A DNA stretch of 35,459 nucleotides from Crocinitomicaceae bacterium (GCA_002686655.1 NYYE01000003.1:7822-43280), one strand, 5' to 3'. Shown: positions 8,865 through 17,512, numbered from the stretch's first letter. Notes: generated by a model not told the origin, from the letters alone. Numbers and translations are program-made.

Positions 8865-9789
8865 AAGGAGTTTTATTAAAAAAATAGTTTTTGGTTCTCT
8901 TTCAATCACATTTTTAAACAGTTTCACCTTCCTTAAAAAGAGAGATAAGATAAAAAAAATCACTATTCTTCATACTAATGATATTCATAGTCACATTGAC
9001 TCATTTCCTGAAAACCATTCAAAATATGGCGGTCGCGGAGGAATAAGAAAAATTGCCAGTCTAATTAAAAAAATTAGATCTAAAGAAGAAAATGTTTTAT
9101 TAATTGATGCTGGCGATATTTTTCAAGGCACACCCTACTTTAATAAATATAAAGGAAGCCTAGAACTTAAAATTATGAGTCAAATGGGATATTTGGCATC
9201 GACCATGGGAAATCATGATTTCGATAATGGATTAAATGGATTTGACAATGTCTTACATCATGCTAATTTTCCATTCATTTGTTCTAATTATGATTTTAGC
9301 GACACAATTTTGAAAAATAAAACAGTAAAGTTTTTAATTAATGAAATTGATGGTATTAAAATTGGTTTTTTTGGCCTTGGAATAAAATTAGAAGGTTTAG
9401 TTGATAAAAAGTGTTTTGAAAACACAAAGTATTTAGACCCAGTAAAAACATCTGAATATTGGGCAGAAGAATTAAAAATTAAAAAGAAATGTGATTTAGT
9501 AGTTTGTATAAGTCATCTTGGTCATTATTATAATGATGGTAAAATTTCTGATATTTTACTTGCCAAACAATCTAAACATATAGACGTAATTATTGGAGGA
9601 CATACACATACATTTTTAAATAAAGCAAAATTTATAAAAAATATAGAGAATAAAGATGTAATTGTAAATCAAGCTGGATGGGGAGCACTAGCATTGGGAA
9701 GAATTGATCTAAAATTTACCAATAAAAATAAAAGAATTGATGAACTTTCCTCAAATGAAATTCACAAAAAAAACTATGCCAAAATTTAA
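8839..9789 (+). CDS. Metallophosphatase (5'-nucleotidase catalytic domain)
   Basis: Calcineurin-like two-metal phosphoesterase of 316 residues, equivalent to the N-terminal half of UshA. Metal-ligand motifs appear in order: LHTNDIHSH, DAGDIFQGTP, GNHDFDNG, SHLGH and GGHTHTF. The N-terminus has a twin-arginine pattern (SNRRSFIKK) before a hydrophobic stretch, suggesting Tat export or a signal anchor; no clear AxA cleavage site is seen. The ATG lies inside the 3' end of the preceding substrate-domain gene, so the pair is surely co-expressed. Together they would release nucleosides and phosphate from nucleotides outside the inner membrane. Confidence 0.88.
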   Translation: MEEFKFSNRRSFIKKIVFGSLSITFLNSFTFLKKRDKIKKITILHTNDIHSHIDSFPENHSKYGGRGGIRKIASLIKKIRSKEENVLLIDAGDIFQGTPYFNKYKGSLELKIMSQMGYLASTMGNHDFDNGLNGFDNVLHHANFPFICSNYDFSDTILKNKTVKFLINEIDGIKIGFFGLGIKLEGLVDKKCFENTKYLDPVKTSEYWAEELKIKKKCDLVVCISHLGHYYNDGKISDILLAKQSKHIDVIIGGHTHTFLNKAKFIKNIENKDVIVNQAGWGALALGRIDLKFTNKNKRIDELSSNEIHKKNYAKI

Positions 9790-9956
9790 TTTAAGAGTTA
9801 AGTAAAATATTTTTAAAAAACAATAGCAAATAAGTTTTTTTTCTAACTTTTTTATTAAATATTTGTTAGGTATTTTGGTAATCGAGTTGAAATTTTATTG
9901 CTACCTCAATAGTTTAATTTTAATCCAGAATATTTTAACAATTAAAACAAAATTAA

Positions 9957-11387
9957 ATGACAAAATCGTTTGAATCTACTTGGAATAACTGCCTTGAGGT
10001 AATTAAAGATAACGTATCAATTCAGGCATATAAAACTTGGTTCGAACCTATAAAACCCGTTAAATTAAAAAGTAATGTATTGACCATTCAAGTTCCATCT
10101 CAATTCTTTTATGAATGGTTGGAAGAGCATTATGTTGACTTACTTAAAAAAATTATTAGAAAAGAAATTGGTTCAGAAGCAAAGCTTGAATATAGCATTG
10201 TCATGGAAAATAACAGTGGAAATAAAAATCCCTACACTATTAAGATACCTACTACCGACAATAACGTCCTTAAAAATCCTCAAGTAAGTATGCCTTTGGA
10301 TATAAGTAATAAAACTATTAGAAATCCATTCGTTATACCTGGTTTAAGAAAAGTTAATGTGGACTCTAATTTAAACCCCAACTATTCTTTTGAAAATTTC
10401 ATTGAAGGTGATTGTAATAGATTAGCAAGATCAGCTGGCTTTGCTGTAGCTGAGAAACCTGGAGGCACAGCTTTTAATCCACTTTTAATTTATGGTGGAG
10501 TTGGACTTGGTAAAACTCACTTAGGTCATGCTATTGGGATTTCAATCAAAGATCAATTTCCAAACAAAACTGTACTCTACGTATCTTCAGAAAAATTCAC
10601 TCACCAATTTATAGATTCTGTCAAAAATAATTCTACTAATGATTTTATTCATTTTTACCAAATGATTGATGTTTTAATTATTGATGATGTTCAGTTTTTT
10701 GCTGGAAAAGAGAAAACACAAGATGTATTTTTCCATATTTTCAATCACCTTCACCAAACTGGAAAACAATTGGTATTGACATCTGATAAAGCTCCAGTTG
10801 AAATGCAAGGTATGGAACAAAGATTGTTGTCTAGATTTAAATGGGGACTTTCTGCAGATTTACAAATGGCAGATTTAGAAACCAGAATAGCTATTTTAAA
10901 CAAAAAAATGTATGCTGATGGAATCGAATTACCCTCTGAAGTAGTTGAATATTTAGCTTACAGCATTTCCAATAATATTAGAGAATTGGAAGGTGCTTTA
11001 ATATCATTAATTGCTCAATCTTCCCTAAATAAGAAATCTATCACACTTGATCTTGCTAAACAAATGATAGATAAATTTGTAAAAAATACAGCAAGAGAAG
11101 TCTCTATTGAATACATTCAAAAAGTAGTATGCGACTATTTTGATTTACCTATAGAATTAATGAAGTCAAAAACTAGAAAAAGAGAAGTAGTACAAGCAAG
11201 GCAAATAGCTATGTACTTCTCTAAGAAAATGACTAAATCCTCTTTAGCAAATATTGGAATGCATTGTGGAGGAAAAGATCATGCAACAGTCTTACATGCT
11301 TGTAGAACTGTAAATAACTTAGCTGAAACTGATAAACATTTCAGAACATACTTAGTTGATTTAGAAAAAAAGCTAAGCGTACAGTAA
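9957..11387 (+). CDS. dnaA: Chromosomal replication initiator DnaA
   Basis: Replication initiator of 476 residues. Domain I is about 1-80 (SFESTWNNCLEVIKDNVSIQAYKTWFEPIKP), a short linker follows, then the AAA+ domain III (Walker A GGVGLGKT 180-187; Walker B LIIDDVQFF 240-248; arginine-finger region GMEQRLLSRFKWG). Domain IV ends with the signature GGKDHATVLHACRTV, near 438-452, that contacts DnaA boxes. The 167 bases upstream hold no recognisable DnaA box or clear -7 box, so the origin is not evident here. A phosphatase gene follows after 13 bases. Confidence 0.98.
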   Translation: MTKSFESTWNNCLEVIKDNVSIQAYKTWFEPIKPVKLKSNVLTIQVPSQFFYEWLEEHYVDLLKKIIRKEIGSEAKLEYSIVMENNSGNKNPYTIKIPTTDNNVLKNPQVSMPLDISNKTIRNPFVIPGLRKVNVDSNLNPNYSFENFIEGDCNRLARSAGFAVAEKPGGTAFNPLLIYGGVGLGKTHLGHAIGISIKDQFPNKTVLYVSSEKFTHQFIDSVKNNSTNDFIHFYQMIDVLIIDDVQFFAGKEKTQDVFFHIFNHLHQTGKQLVLTSDKAPVEMQGMEQRLLSRFKWGLSADLQMADLETRIAILNKKMYADGIELPSEVVEYLAYSISNNIRELEGALISLIAQSSLNKKSITLDLAKQMIDKFVKNTAREVSIEYIQKVVCDYFDLPIELMKSKTRKREVVQARQIAMYFSKKMTKSSLANIGMHCGGKDHATVLHACRTVNNLAETDKHFRTYLVDLEKKLSVQ

Positions 11388-11400
11388 TTTAAATACTATC

Positions 11401-11862
11401 ATGCATAAAGTTCTTATGGTTTGCTTAGGGAATATCTGTAGATCTCCCCTAGCCCAAGGAATTTTAGAAACAATTTCAAAAAAAAACAACTTTCCTATTC
11501 ATGTAGATTCCGCCGGAACAGGAAATTGGCATAGTGGATCTGCTCCGGACAAAAGAAGTATTGAAGTAGCTAAGAAGTATGGTATTGATATAAGCCAACA
11601 GAAAGCAAGACAATTTAGTACTGAGGATTTTAAAAAGTTTCATAAAATTTATGCGATGGACACTCAGAATTATAGAGATCTTTTAAGGTTGTGTTCCAAC
11701 GAAGAAGAGTGTGATAAAGTAGCGCTAATATTGAATGTCCTAAACAAAGAGGAAAGACTTTCAGTACCAGATCCATATTATGGTGGAAAGGATGGTTTTG
11801 AAAATATTTATAGATTATTATATTCTGCATGTGAAAGAATAGTAGCTGATTTCACCAAATGA
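11401..11862 (+). CDS. Low-molecular-weight protein tyrosine phosphatase
   Basis: Cytosolic phosphatase of 153 residues. The P-loop CLGNICRSP (Cys8 to Arg14, CX5R) sits at the very N-terminus as expected, and the general-acid motif DPYYGG lies near residue 124. In the family it removes phosphate from phosphotyrosine, often regulating polysaccharide export kinases, though some members act on small molecules. It lies between dnaA (13 bases) and the RsmI-like gene, which it overlaps by 4 bases (ATGA), so these three probably form an operon. Confidence 0.93.
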   Translation: MHKVLMVCLGNICRSPLAQGILETISKKNNFPIHVDSAGTGNWHSGSAPDKRSIEVAKKYGIDISQQKARQFSTEDFKKFHKIYAMDTQNYRDLLRLCSNEEECDKVALILNVLNKEERLSVPDPYYGGKDGFENIYRLLYSACERIVADFTK

Positions 11863-12560
11863 AAAAAGGAAAATTATACTTAATTCCTGTGCCAATTCAC
11901 AGTGAAGATGAATTTAATTCAAAATTTATACCTCCATATTTGACAGAAACAATTAATAAGCTTAATATATTTGCCGTTGAAAATATTAGAACAAGTAGAA
12001 GGTTTTTAAGGAAAATTAACCCAAATTTCAATATTGATCAAACAACTTTTCACATAATTGATAAAAGAACAGAAGATTCTGAATACAGCAACATTATTAA
12101 CAGCTTGACAAAAGGATATGATGTTGGTGTAATGAGTGAATCAGGTTGTCCAGGAATTGCTGATCCAGGGCAAAAGCTTTGCAAACTAGCTCATGATAAA
12201 AACATTATAACAAAACCTTTAATTGGTCCTTCCTCTATAATATTAGCATTAATGGCAAGTGGTTTAAATGGTCAAAGATTTAAGTTTCATGGTTATTTAC
12301 CTATAGAAAAAGAAAATAGAATTAAAGAAATTAAAAAAATACGCCAAAATACAGGCGCTCATATTTTTATTGAGACTCCCTACAGAAATCAAAAAGTATA
12401 TGATGATCTCGTTCAGAACTTAAAACCCGATGATAGAAAATTATGTGTAGCATCAGACTTAACAGGGATAAACGAAAGTATTTCTACAAAAAAAATATCA
12501 GAACTAAAACAAGATAAAATAACTCTAAAGAAATATCCGACTATATTTATTTTAGAATAG
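11859..12560 (+). CDS. RsmI-like SAM-dependent methyltransferase (tetrapyrrole methylase fold)
   Basis: Protein of 233 residues with the tetrapyrrole-methylase fold. Visible motifs are the N-terminal LYLIPVPI, the ENIRTSRRFLRK segment, SESGCPGIADPGQKL (SAM-pocket region) and PLIGPSSIILALMASGLNGQRFKFHGYLP, as in the 16S rRNA 2'-O-methyltransferase RsmI. It is shorter than classical RsmI at the C-terminus and has only a vestige of the N-terminal GTPIGN loop; Bacteroidota commonly encode this short form. Target is therefore inferred: probably rRNA (C1402) but not proven. Its end faces the FKBP gene with a 7-base gap. Confidence 0.85.
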   Translation: MKKGKLYLIPVPIHSEDEFNSKFIPPYLTETINKLNIFAVENIRTSRRFLRKINPNFNIDQTTFHIIDKRTEDSEYSNIINSLTKGYDVGVMSESGCPGIADPGQKLCKLAHDKNIITKPLIGPSSIILALMASGLNGQRFKFHGYLPIEKENRIKEIKKIRQNTGAHIFIETPYRNQKVYDDLVQNLKPDDRKLCVASDLTGINESISTKKISELKQDKITLKKYPTIFILE

Positions 12561-12567
12561 TTATAAG

Positions 12568-13446
12568 TTAATGAATTCTTAAATTAATCATTAGAGGGCA
12601 AAAAGGTGGAATTTGATTTACAAAAGAACCTCTTTCACCAAACATTAGTTTTGATGGGATTATAGCTAAAACAGAGTCACCTTTTTGAAAATTATTCACT
12701 AGAATTTTAAAACCATCTAATAACTGACCATCTACTTGTGTTTCATAATATTCAGGATTAAAATTGGGTGATTTATATAAATACCTTCCCTTTAAATCTC
12801 TTATCGAATAGTACAAGCCAACAGTATTTTCAATGGTATCTACTATATCAGAATAGGATTCGGTAGATGCAATTTTAATAGCATATATTCCCTTTTTTTT
12901 AATTATTTTAAGATAGTTTTTAGACCATTTTTCTTTTTCTTTATTCAGGAAATATTCTTCCTCTTCAATTGCGTTTTTTTTAAGCTTATTTATAAATATT
13001 AATTGATCTTCAGAAGAATTATAATTCAATACTTTTAAATATACTTTTAGCTTTTCATCAGTTGAAATAGTATGTAATTTAATTTTATCACCAAAAAGAC
13101 TTCCGTAAAATGTACTAGAAGACATTTCAAAAGAAATACTATCACCAACATATAAATTTTTTAAAATTTGTTCAAAAGGGGAATTTGAAATAGAATCATA
13201 ATAAAATGATGAAACACCACTAAGTCCATTGTTAAAAGATGAAAAAACTATTTTACCGTCTACATCCTCCGCTAAAATTCTAACATTTATTATCCTACCT
13301 TTTTTATTACTGACCTTTGAATCTGATAGCTCATGAAAAATTAATTCATATCCATTTTCAGTTGTGATGACAGAGCCCTTTTTGTTTTGACACGAAAAAA
13401 CAGTCAATAAAAAAATCAAAAAAAGATATCTTATTTTACTTAACAT
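12568..13446 (-). CDS. Tandem FKBP-type peptidyl-prolyl isomerase lipoprotein
   Basis: Lipoprotein of 292 residues from the ATG at 13446; an in-frame TTG sits one codon earlier. The signal peptide ends in VFSC. Two FKBP-like modules can be seen: residues about 25-140 (VRILAEDVDGKIVFSS ... LKNLYVGDSISFEM), degenerate, and about 180-292 (YSIRDLKGRYLYKSP ... LLDGFKILVNNFQKGDSVLAIIPSKLMFGERG), closer to the active fold. A Lys/Glu-rich helical linker separates them. It would help fold periplasmic or outer-membrane proteins. It overlaps the preceding GldI-like FKBP gene by 11 bases. Isomerase activity of either module is unproven. Confidence 0.75.
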   Translation of the reverse strand: MLSKIRYLFLIFLLTVFSCQNKKGSVITTENGYELIFHELSDSKVSNKKGRIINVRILAEDVDGKIVFSSFNNGLSGVSSFYYDSISNSPFEQILKNLYVGDSISFEMSSSTFYGSLFGDKIKLHTISTDEKLKVYLKVLNYNSSEDQLIFINKLKKNAIEEEEYFLNKEKEKWSKNYLKIIKKKGIYAIKIASTESYSDIVDTIENTVGLYYSIRDLKGRYLYKSPNFNPEYYETQVDGQLLDGFKILVNNFQKGDSVLAIIPSKLMFGERGSFVNQIPPFCPLMINLRIH

Positions 13447-13975
13447 CAATAAGCTTAATAAAATATAATACTGTTGATAATGGAGGAATTTTTTTTGAAT
13501 CTCCTGTTAAACCGTGGGCAATATGGTGAGGTAAAATAACCATTGCACTATCTCCTTTTTCTAAGCAACAAACAACTTCATTAATTCCAGTTTCAATTAA
13601 GGATTGTTCTACTTTAAACTTTGCCAAACCACTAGAATCAGAATGATAACAACGAGTTTGTTTAGAATCCATTAACCTTATATCATAGGAAATAGTCACT
13701 TCACTTCCAACAATAGGCTGAATATTGGTGTTTTTGGTACTAATAATTTTATATCTCATTCCTGAAGTTGAAATAAGCATTTTCCAACCTTGACGAAAAC
13801 AAAACTGATCGATTTTAAATATTTCATCTTTTAACCATAGTCTATTTGTTTCTATGGATTTTTGTTGATCTAACTTCTCAAGAAGCAAATTATTAGTTTC
13901 AGATTTAATATTACTAGATTCAACACACGAAGAGCAAGAAATAAAGAGAAATAGAAAATATCTTAAACGGAACAA
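13436..13975 (-). CDS. GldI-like FKBP-type peptidyl-prolyl isomerase lipoprotein
   Basis: Lipoprotein of 179 residues with one C-terminal FKBP domain (about 70-179: GMRYKIIST, GSEVTISYDIRLMDS, GINEVVCCLEKGDSAMVILPHHIAHG). The signal peptide ends near SCSSC, giving two candidate lipidated Cys. The start is TTG at 13975, 13 bases inside the nrnA 3' end; no ATG is available at the signal peptide. An N-terminal helical stretch before the FKBP domain and the position next to a DHH phosphoesterase recall GldI, needed for gliding and type IX secretion in Flavobacterium. The GldI role is an inference. Confidence 0.75.
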   Translation of the reverse strand: MFRLRYFLFLFISCSSCVESSNIKSETNNLLLEKLDQQKSIETNRLWLKDEIFKIDQFCFRQGWKMLISTSGMRYKIISTKNTNIQPIVGSEVTISYDIRLMDSKQTRCYHSDSSGLAKFKVEQSLIETGINEVVCCLEKGDSAMVILPHHIAHGLTGDSKKIPPLSTVLYFIKLIDVK

Positions 13976-14949
13976 AATGATCTGAAGTTTTGAATTAATT
14001 CATTAATAACTTTATTAAGATCAGACTTCTTTATTGCTCCACCAGCAGCATTAATATGTCCTCCTCCACCATAGTATTTCCTAGAGAATTCATTTACTTT
14101 AACTTTCCCTTTAGATCTAAATGACATTTTAATCAACTCTTTGTCCTCTCTTAAGAAAGCTGCATTTTCAATCCCTTCTATTGAAAGACAAAAATTTACA
14201 AAACCTTCTGAATCCCCTTTTTTATAATTGAATTTACTTAACTCTTTTTCAGATAATACAAGATATGCTAATGAAGATTCTGAGTCAATTTTTATTTTTT
14301 GAAGTGCATATCCCAGTAAATTAATTTTTGAAACAGAATTTTGATCAAATATTTTGTTGTGAACCTCCACATGATTTAATCCAACATCTTTCAATTTTGA
14401 TGCTACTAAATGGGTAGATGATGAGACAGAATCGTATTTAAAAGATCCTGTATCCGTTATTAGTCCCGCATAGATAGCTTCTGAAATTGGAATATCTATC
14501 AGTTTTAAATCGCCATTAGACACAATAAAATTAAAAACCAGTTCAGATGTAGAAGAAGCTTTTTCATCAATTATTTCAAAATCACCAAAATTTTCAGGAT
14601 TGGTATGATGATCTAATACAATTACGTATTTATCATTACTATTAGAAATTATTTTATTTAAATCATTTCCTAACCTAGACCTGTGATTAAAGTCCAAACA
14701 AAATATAAGATCTGATTTATTATATAAATCAAAAACTAATTGAAGATTATCTGTAGCAACTAATGAATTTTCTAATCCAGACATCCAAGAAAGAAAATTT
14801 GGATAATGATCTGGAAAAATTATTTTATTATTGATACCTATTTTAGTTAAATATAAACTTAATGAAACAGATGAACCTACAGAATCACCATCAGGACCTT
14901 GATGAGAAAAAATAAGAGCATGTTTTTTGGTTTTAATTAAGTCTAACAT
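13963..14949 (-). CDS. nrnA: DHH-family phosphoesterase, NrnA-like oligoribonuclease/pAp phosphatase
   Basis: Cytosolic DHH/DHHA1 phosphoesterase of 328 residues. Motifs occur in the NrnA order: SHQGPDGDSVGSS (I), LDFNHRSRLG (II), LDHHTNP (III, the DHH), TDTGSFKYDSV (IV), then the DHHA1 GGGGHINAAGG near residue 297. Family members degrade 2-5 nt RNA and 3'-phosphoadenosine phosphate, serving bacteria that lack Orn. The downstream GldI-like gene overlaps it. Thirty-two bases separate it from the unknown exported gene upstream. A cyclic-dinucleotide specificity is possible but no sensor domain is present. Confidence 0.88.
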   Translation of the reverse strand: MLDLIKTKKHALIFSHQGPDGDSVGSSVSLSLYLTKIGINNKIIFPDHYPNFLSWMSGLENSLVATDNLQLVFDLYNKSDLIFCLDFNHRSRLGNDLNKIISNSNDKYVIVLDHHTNPENFGDFEIIDEKASSTSELVFNFIVSNGDLKLIDIPISEAIYAGLITDTGSFKYDSVSSSTHLVASKLKDVGLNHVEVHNKIFDQNSVSKINLLGYALQKIKIDSESSLAYLVLSEKELSKFNYKKGDSEGFVNFCLSIEGIENAAFLREDKELIKMSFRSKGKVKVNEFSRKYYGGGGHINAAGGAIKKSDLNKVINELIQNFRSFCSV

Positions 14950-14981
14950 AAAACCATTATAACATGAATTATTAGAGAGTT

Positions 14982-15572
14982 TTATCTGTTAAAACCAGAA
15001 ATAACACCTGGTTGATGTTCTACTAAAAGTCCCACACATGCATAACTACTTCCAGATAATCCAGAGGACATTTCACCACCATCAGATTCAGGAACGTAAA
15101 CTTTAACTTTTAATTTTCTTGTTTGATTAGATTGGAAAATAAAATCTTGACTCATTTCATCATTAGAATTATCGTACCTAACTACTTCTGTTTTCTCATA
15201 AACTCTTTTTCTTGTTATTTTAGATTGTTCTACACCATCCTCATCTAGATAAGTCTGTGTAGTTTCCTTCCAAACTCCCTTAGTAACATCTTCAGCAATT
15301 TTAAACTGAAACTGGCCTGTTAGTTCAGGATTTGAAGGGGAACATATAGAGATTCTGTATTCCATATTTTTATAGACAATAATCTGCACCACTGAGGTGT
15401 CACCTTGTTCAAAAGCACCACTAAGACTTTGCATATTTCTAGTAAATCCCAATTTTTTTTGTGGAGGACAAAATGAAACTGTGTTGTAACATTCTTTTTG
15501 GCTTTGAGCATAGTCAATAACCGGAGCTAACATCAAAATAGCAATTACTGGTAAAAATTTAAATTTTTTCAT
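14982..15572 (-). CDS. Uncharacterised secreted protein (196 aa)
   Basis: I do not recognise a characterised family. The 196-residue product has a clear signal peptide (about 1-22, ending DYAQS). The mature region is polar and beta-rich: LTGQFQFKIAEDVTKGVW, paired charged strands around residues 110-150, and a C-terminal YACVGLLVEHQPG that I recall in unnamed Bacteroidota proteins. Four Cys are in the mature part (28, 34, about 78 and 178), possibly forming disulfides. Its ATG follows the stop of the upstream lipoprotein gene by 17 bases, so they are likely co-transcribed and may work together. Confidence 0.6.
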   Translation of the reverse strand: MKKFKFLPVIAILMLAPVIDYAQSQKECYNTVSFCPPQKKLGFTRNMQSLSGAFEQGDTSVVQIIVYKNMEYRISICSPSNPELTGQFQFKIAEDVTKGVWKETTQTYLDEDGVEQSKITRKRVYEKTEVVRYDNSNDEMSQDFIFQSNQTRKLKVKVYVPESDGGEMSSGLSGSSYACVGLLVEHQPGVISGFNR

Positions 15573-15589
15573 TTTAAATAGATTAAATA

Positions 15590-16510
15590 TTAACTTCCTT
15601 CAATTATTGAAGTTCTCAAATCCAAAACAATACTTTTAAGTTCGTTAAATTGTTTTTCATTAATAGAGTTAGATTCTCCTCCTCCAAATATCATTACACC
15701 ATCAGCAGATTCACTAGAAGTAAACTCTGTTGATTCTGAACTTTCTGTATCATCAACATCATCAGAAACATAATTAAAAATCTCTTCAATACCTGATAAT
15801 TCACCAACAATTTCTGCTAATTGATCATTTTCAATAGTGGAAGTGAAAATTAGTAAATTTTCAAGAGTTAGTTTTTGATCTGCAATTCTTTGACAAACTT
15901 CTGATCCTTCACTGTAAGGTTCTAGATTTAGAATAATATTAAGACCTTCAATCCATCCACCAACTACAATCATACCAAGAACATCTCTCCTATCATTCTC
16001 TTCTAAATAAGAATAGGCATTATAATAAGTTTCGTTAGATAAGTAAAATAAAGAATCTGCATTAGAATTTTCTAAATTTGACTGAAGTCTTTTCATAATA
16101 ACTTCATCTACTGCATTTTCTATTTCTAAATCTTTTGATAAACTTCTTACTGTTTCAAAGAACTTAGAAGCGTCATCCATTTGACCAAGACTGGTTACAT
16201 ATGCTAAATCTGCAGTATAAACTCCAAAGTTTAAAGCCTTAGATGCTTTAGTAAGATAATTTGAAGCATTAGATACATCACTTAGGTTTTCTCTGTTGTA
16301 TGCAACGTTAGAGTTTTTTAAAACTGCGAATAATTCATTTGGTGTAGGTACTTGATAAAATAAATTATCAGCAGCTGTTTCATTGTTAGACTCTTCTTGG
16401 ATTGATTCTGAGGCTGGCTCATTCACCACTGCCTCCTCAGTATTTGAAGAACAAGATGCTAAAATTAAAGCTATTGTTATTGTAAATAATTTGTTATGTA
16501 AATTTTTCAT
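15590..16510 (-). CDS. Uncharacterised lipoprotein (306 aa)
   Basis: Lipoprotein of unknown function. The signal peptide ends in LASC (Cys20); a low-complexity Ser/Glu/Asn tether covers about 20-48. The body is mostly helical: repeated short helices with YLTKASKALNFGVYTADLAYVTSLGQMDDASKFF and an LGMIVVGGWIEGL segment. A Ser/Asp/Glu-rich stretch (about 250-280) precedes a final helix. It probably sits at the outer or inner membrane facing the periplasm. It is followed after 17 bases by another unknown exported protein, suggesting a two-gene unit. No catalytic motif is visible. Confidence 0.6.
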   Translation of the reverse strand: MKNLHNKLFTITIALILASCSSNTEEAVVNEPASESIQEESNNETAADNLFYQVPTPNELFAVLKNSNVAYNRENLSDVSNASNYLTKASKALNFGVYTADLAYVTSLGQMDDASKFFETVRSLSKDLEIENAVDEVIMKRLQSNLENSNADSLFYLSNETYYNAYSYLEENDRRDVLGMIVVGGWIEGLNIILNLEPYSEGSEVCQRIADQKLTLENLLIFTSTIENDQLAEIVGELSGIEEIFNYVSDDVDDTESSESTEFTSSESADGVMIFGGGESNSINEKQFNELKSIVLDLRTSIIEGS

Positions 16511-16573
16511 GTGATAATTTTTATGCTAATAAAATGAATTTGTTTTAAGGTACAAAATAATTATTTATCTAAT

Positions 16574-16864
16574 TCACTTATTTATTAATTTTTCTAGTCC
16601 AGAAATATGATCTTTGAAGGCATTTTTACCAATTGTGGTAATCCTATAGGTAGTTAAAGGCTTTTTTCCAATAAACTGTTTCTTAATTTCAAGAAAATTT
16701 ATTTTCTCCAATGCTTGAACATGACTTGCTAAATTACCATCAGTTAAATCCAATAGATTTTTAACTTCTTTGTAGCTAATCCATTCATTTACAGAAAGTA
16801 TAGACATTAGTCCAAGTCTAACTCTAGAATCAAAGGCTTTATTTAATAAATTAAAACCTTCCAT
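16574..16864 (-). CDS. Winged-helix transcriptional regulator (HTH_34-like)
   Basis: Small DNA-binding protein of 96 residues consisting of one winged helix: DSRVRLGLMSILSVNEWISYKEVKNLLDLTDGNLASHVQALEKINFLEIKKQFIGKKPLTTYRIT. The recognition helix is about residues 35-55 and the wing about 58-75. The layout matches the PF13601-type ArsR/MarR-like regulators common in Bacteroidota. No sensor domain is present. Its ATG directly abuts the stop of the upstream membrane-protein gene, a pairing I have seen often in the phylum; the regulator may control that gene or respond to it. Confidence 0.8.
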   Translation of the reverse strand: MEGFNLLNKAFDSRVRLGLMSILSVNEWISYKEVKNLLDLTDGNLASHVQALEKINFLEIKKQFIGKKPLTTYRITTIGKNAFKDHISGLEKLINK

Positions 16865-17512
16865 TTATTTCTGATCATACTTAAAGTGGATAAATAATCC
16901 AAAAATGATATGTCCTAATCCAAAACCTATAATCCAAAATAATAATCCTGAACCCATATAATAGGAGGCTAATATTCCCAAGACAAGTTCAAAATAACCC
17001 AAAAATTCTAACTCAGAATAACTGTACTTACTAGCACTTACCAAGCCAAGGCCATAAAAAATCAGCGTTGCAGGAGCCACTAAGCCATACATGTGATGAT
17101 ATAATAAGAATAAACAAAATACTCCCCCGGAAAATAAGGGAACAAAAAGAGATTTTAAGGTTCTGGAAAATGTAGAATTAAATAACTTAATTCCCTCTTT
17201 TCCAGATTTTATTTTAGCTGTAACATATAATAAAACTAAAGAAGATAAAAGAATTAAGGAAGCAATACTTATTAGCAGTTTCAATTTAATCAATAGACTA
17301 TCTGGATTAGCAGTCTGATTAATTAACTCTGCATATGAAATGTGTATTTCACTAATAGAAATACCAATGTCAAAATATATTAGCGAAGCTCCTACAATTG
17401 CTAAAAAGCCTGTAGCTATAACGGCAATACCAGATAAGTTTGAAAACTTACTTGACTTTTCCATTAGATCTTTAATTAGACCTATATCCTCTTCATGTTT
17501 TGAATTTTTCAT
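16865..17512 (-). CDS. Integral membrane protein paired with winged-helix regulator
   Basis: Membrane protein of 215 residues and unknown function. After a charged cytoplasmic start (KNSKHEEDIGLIKDLMEKSSKF) six hydrophobic segments can be seen at about 26-46, 72-97, 120-140, 142-160, 168-186 and 189-208. No catalytic motif is evident. It is the first gene of a pair with the winged-helix regulator, which begins right after its stop. A candidate -7 box (17538-17545) lies 25 bases upstream of the ATG. Confidence 0.7.
   Translation of the reverse strand: MKNSKHEEDIGLIKDLMEKSSKFSNLSGIAVIATGFLAIVGASLIYFDIGISISEIHISYAELINQTANPDSLLIKLKLLISIASLILLSSLVLLYVTAKIKSGKEGIKLFNSTFSRTLKSLFVPLFSGGVFCLFLLYHHMYGLVAPATLIFYGLGLVSASKYSYSELEFLGYFELVLGILASYYMGSGLLFWIIGFGLGHIIFGLFIHFKYDQK

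Noticed and set aside
9835-9870. CTAAC...GTTAG inverted repeat before dnaA
   Set aside because: Only a 5-bp stem with a long A/T loop; too weak to call a structure.
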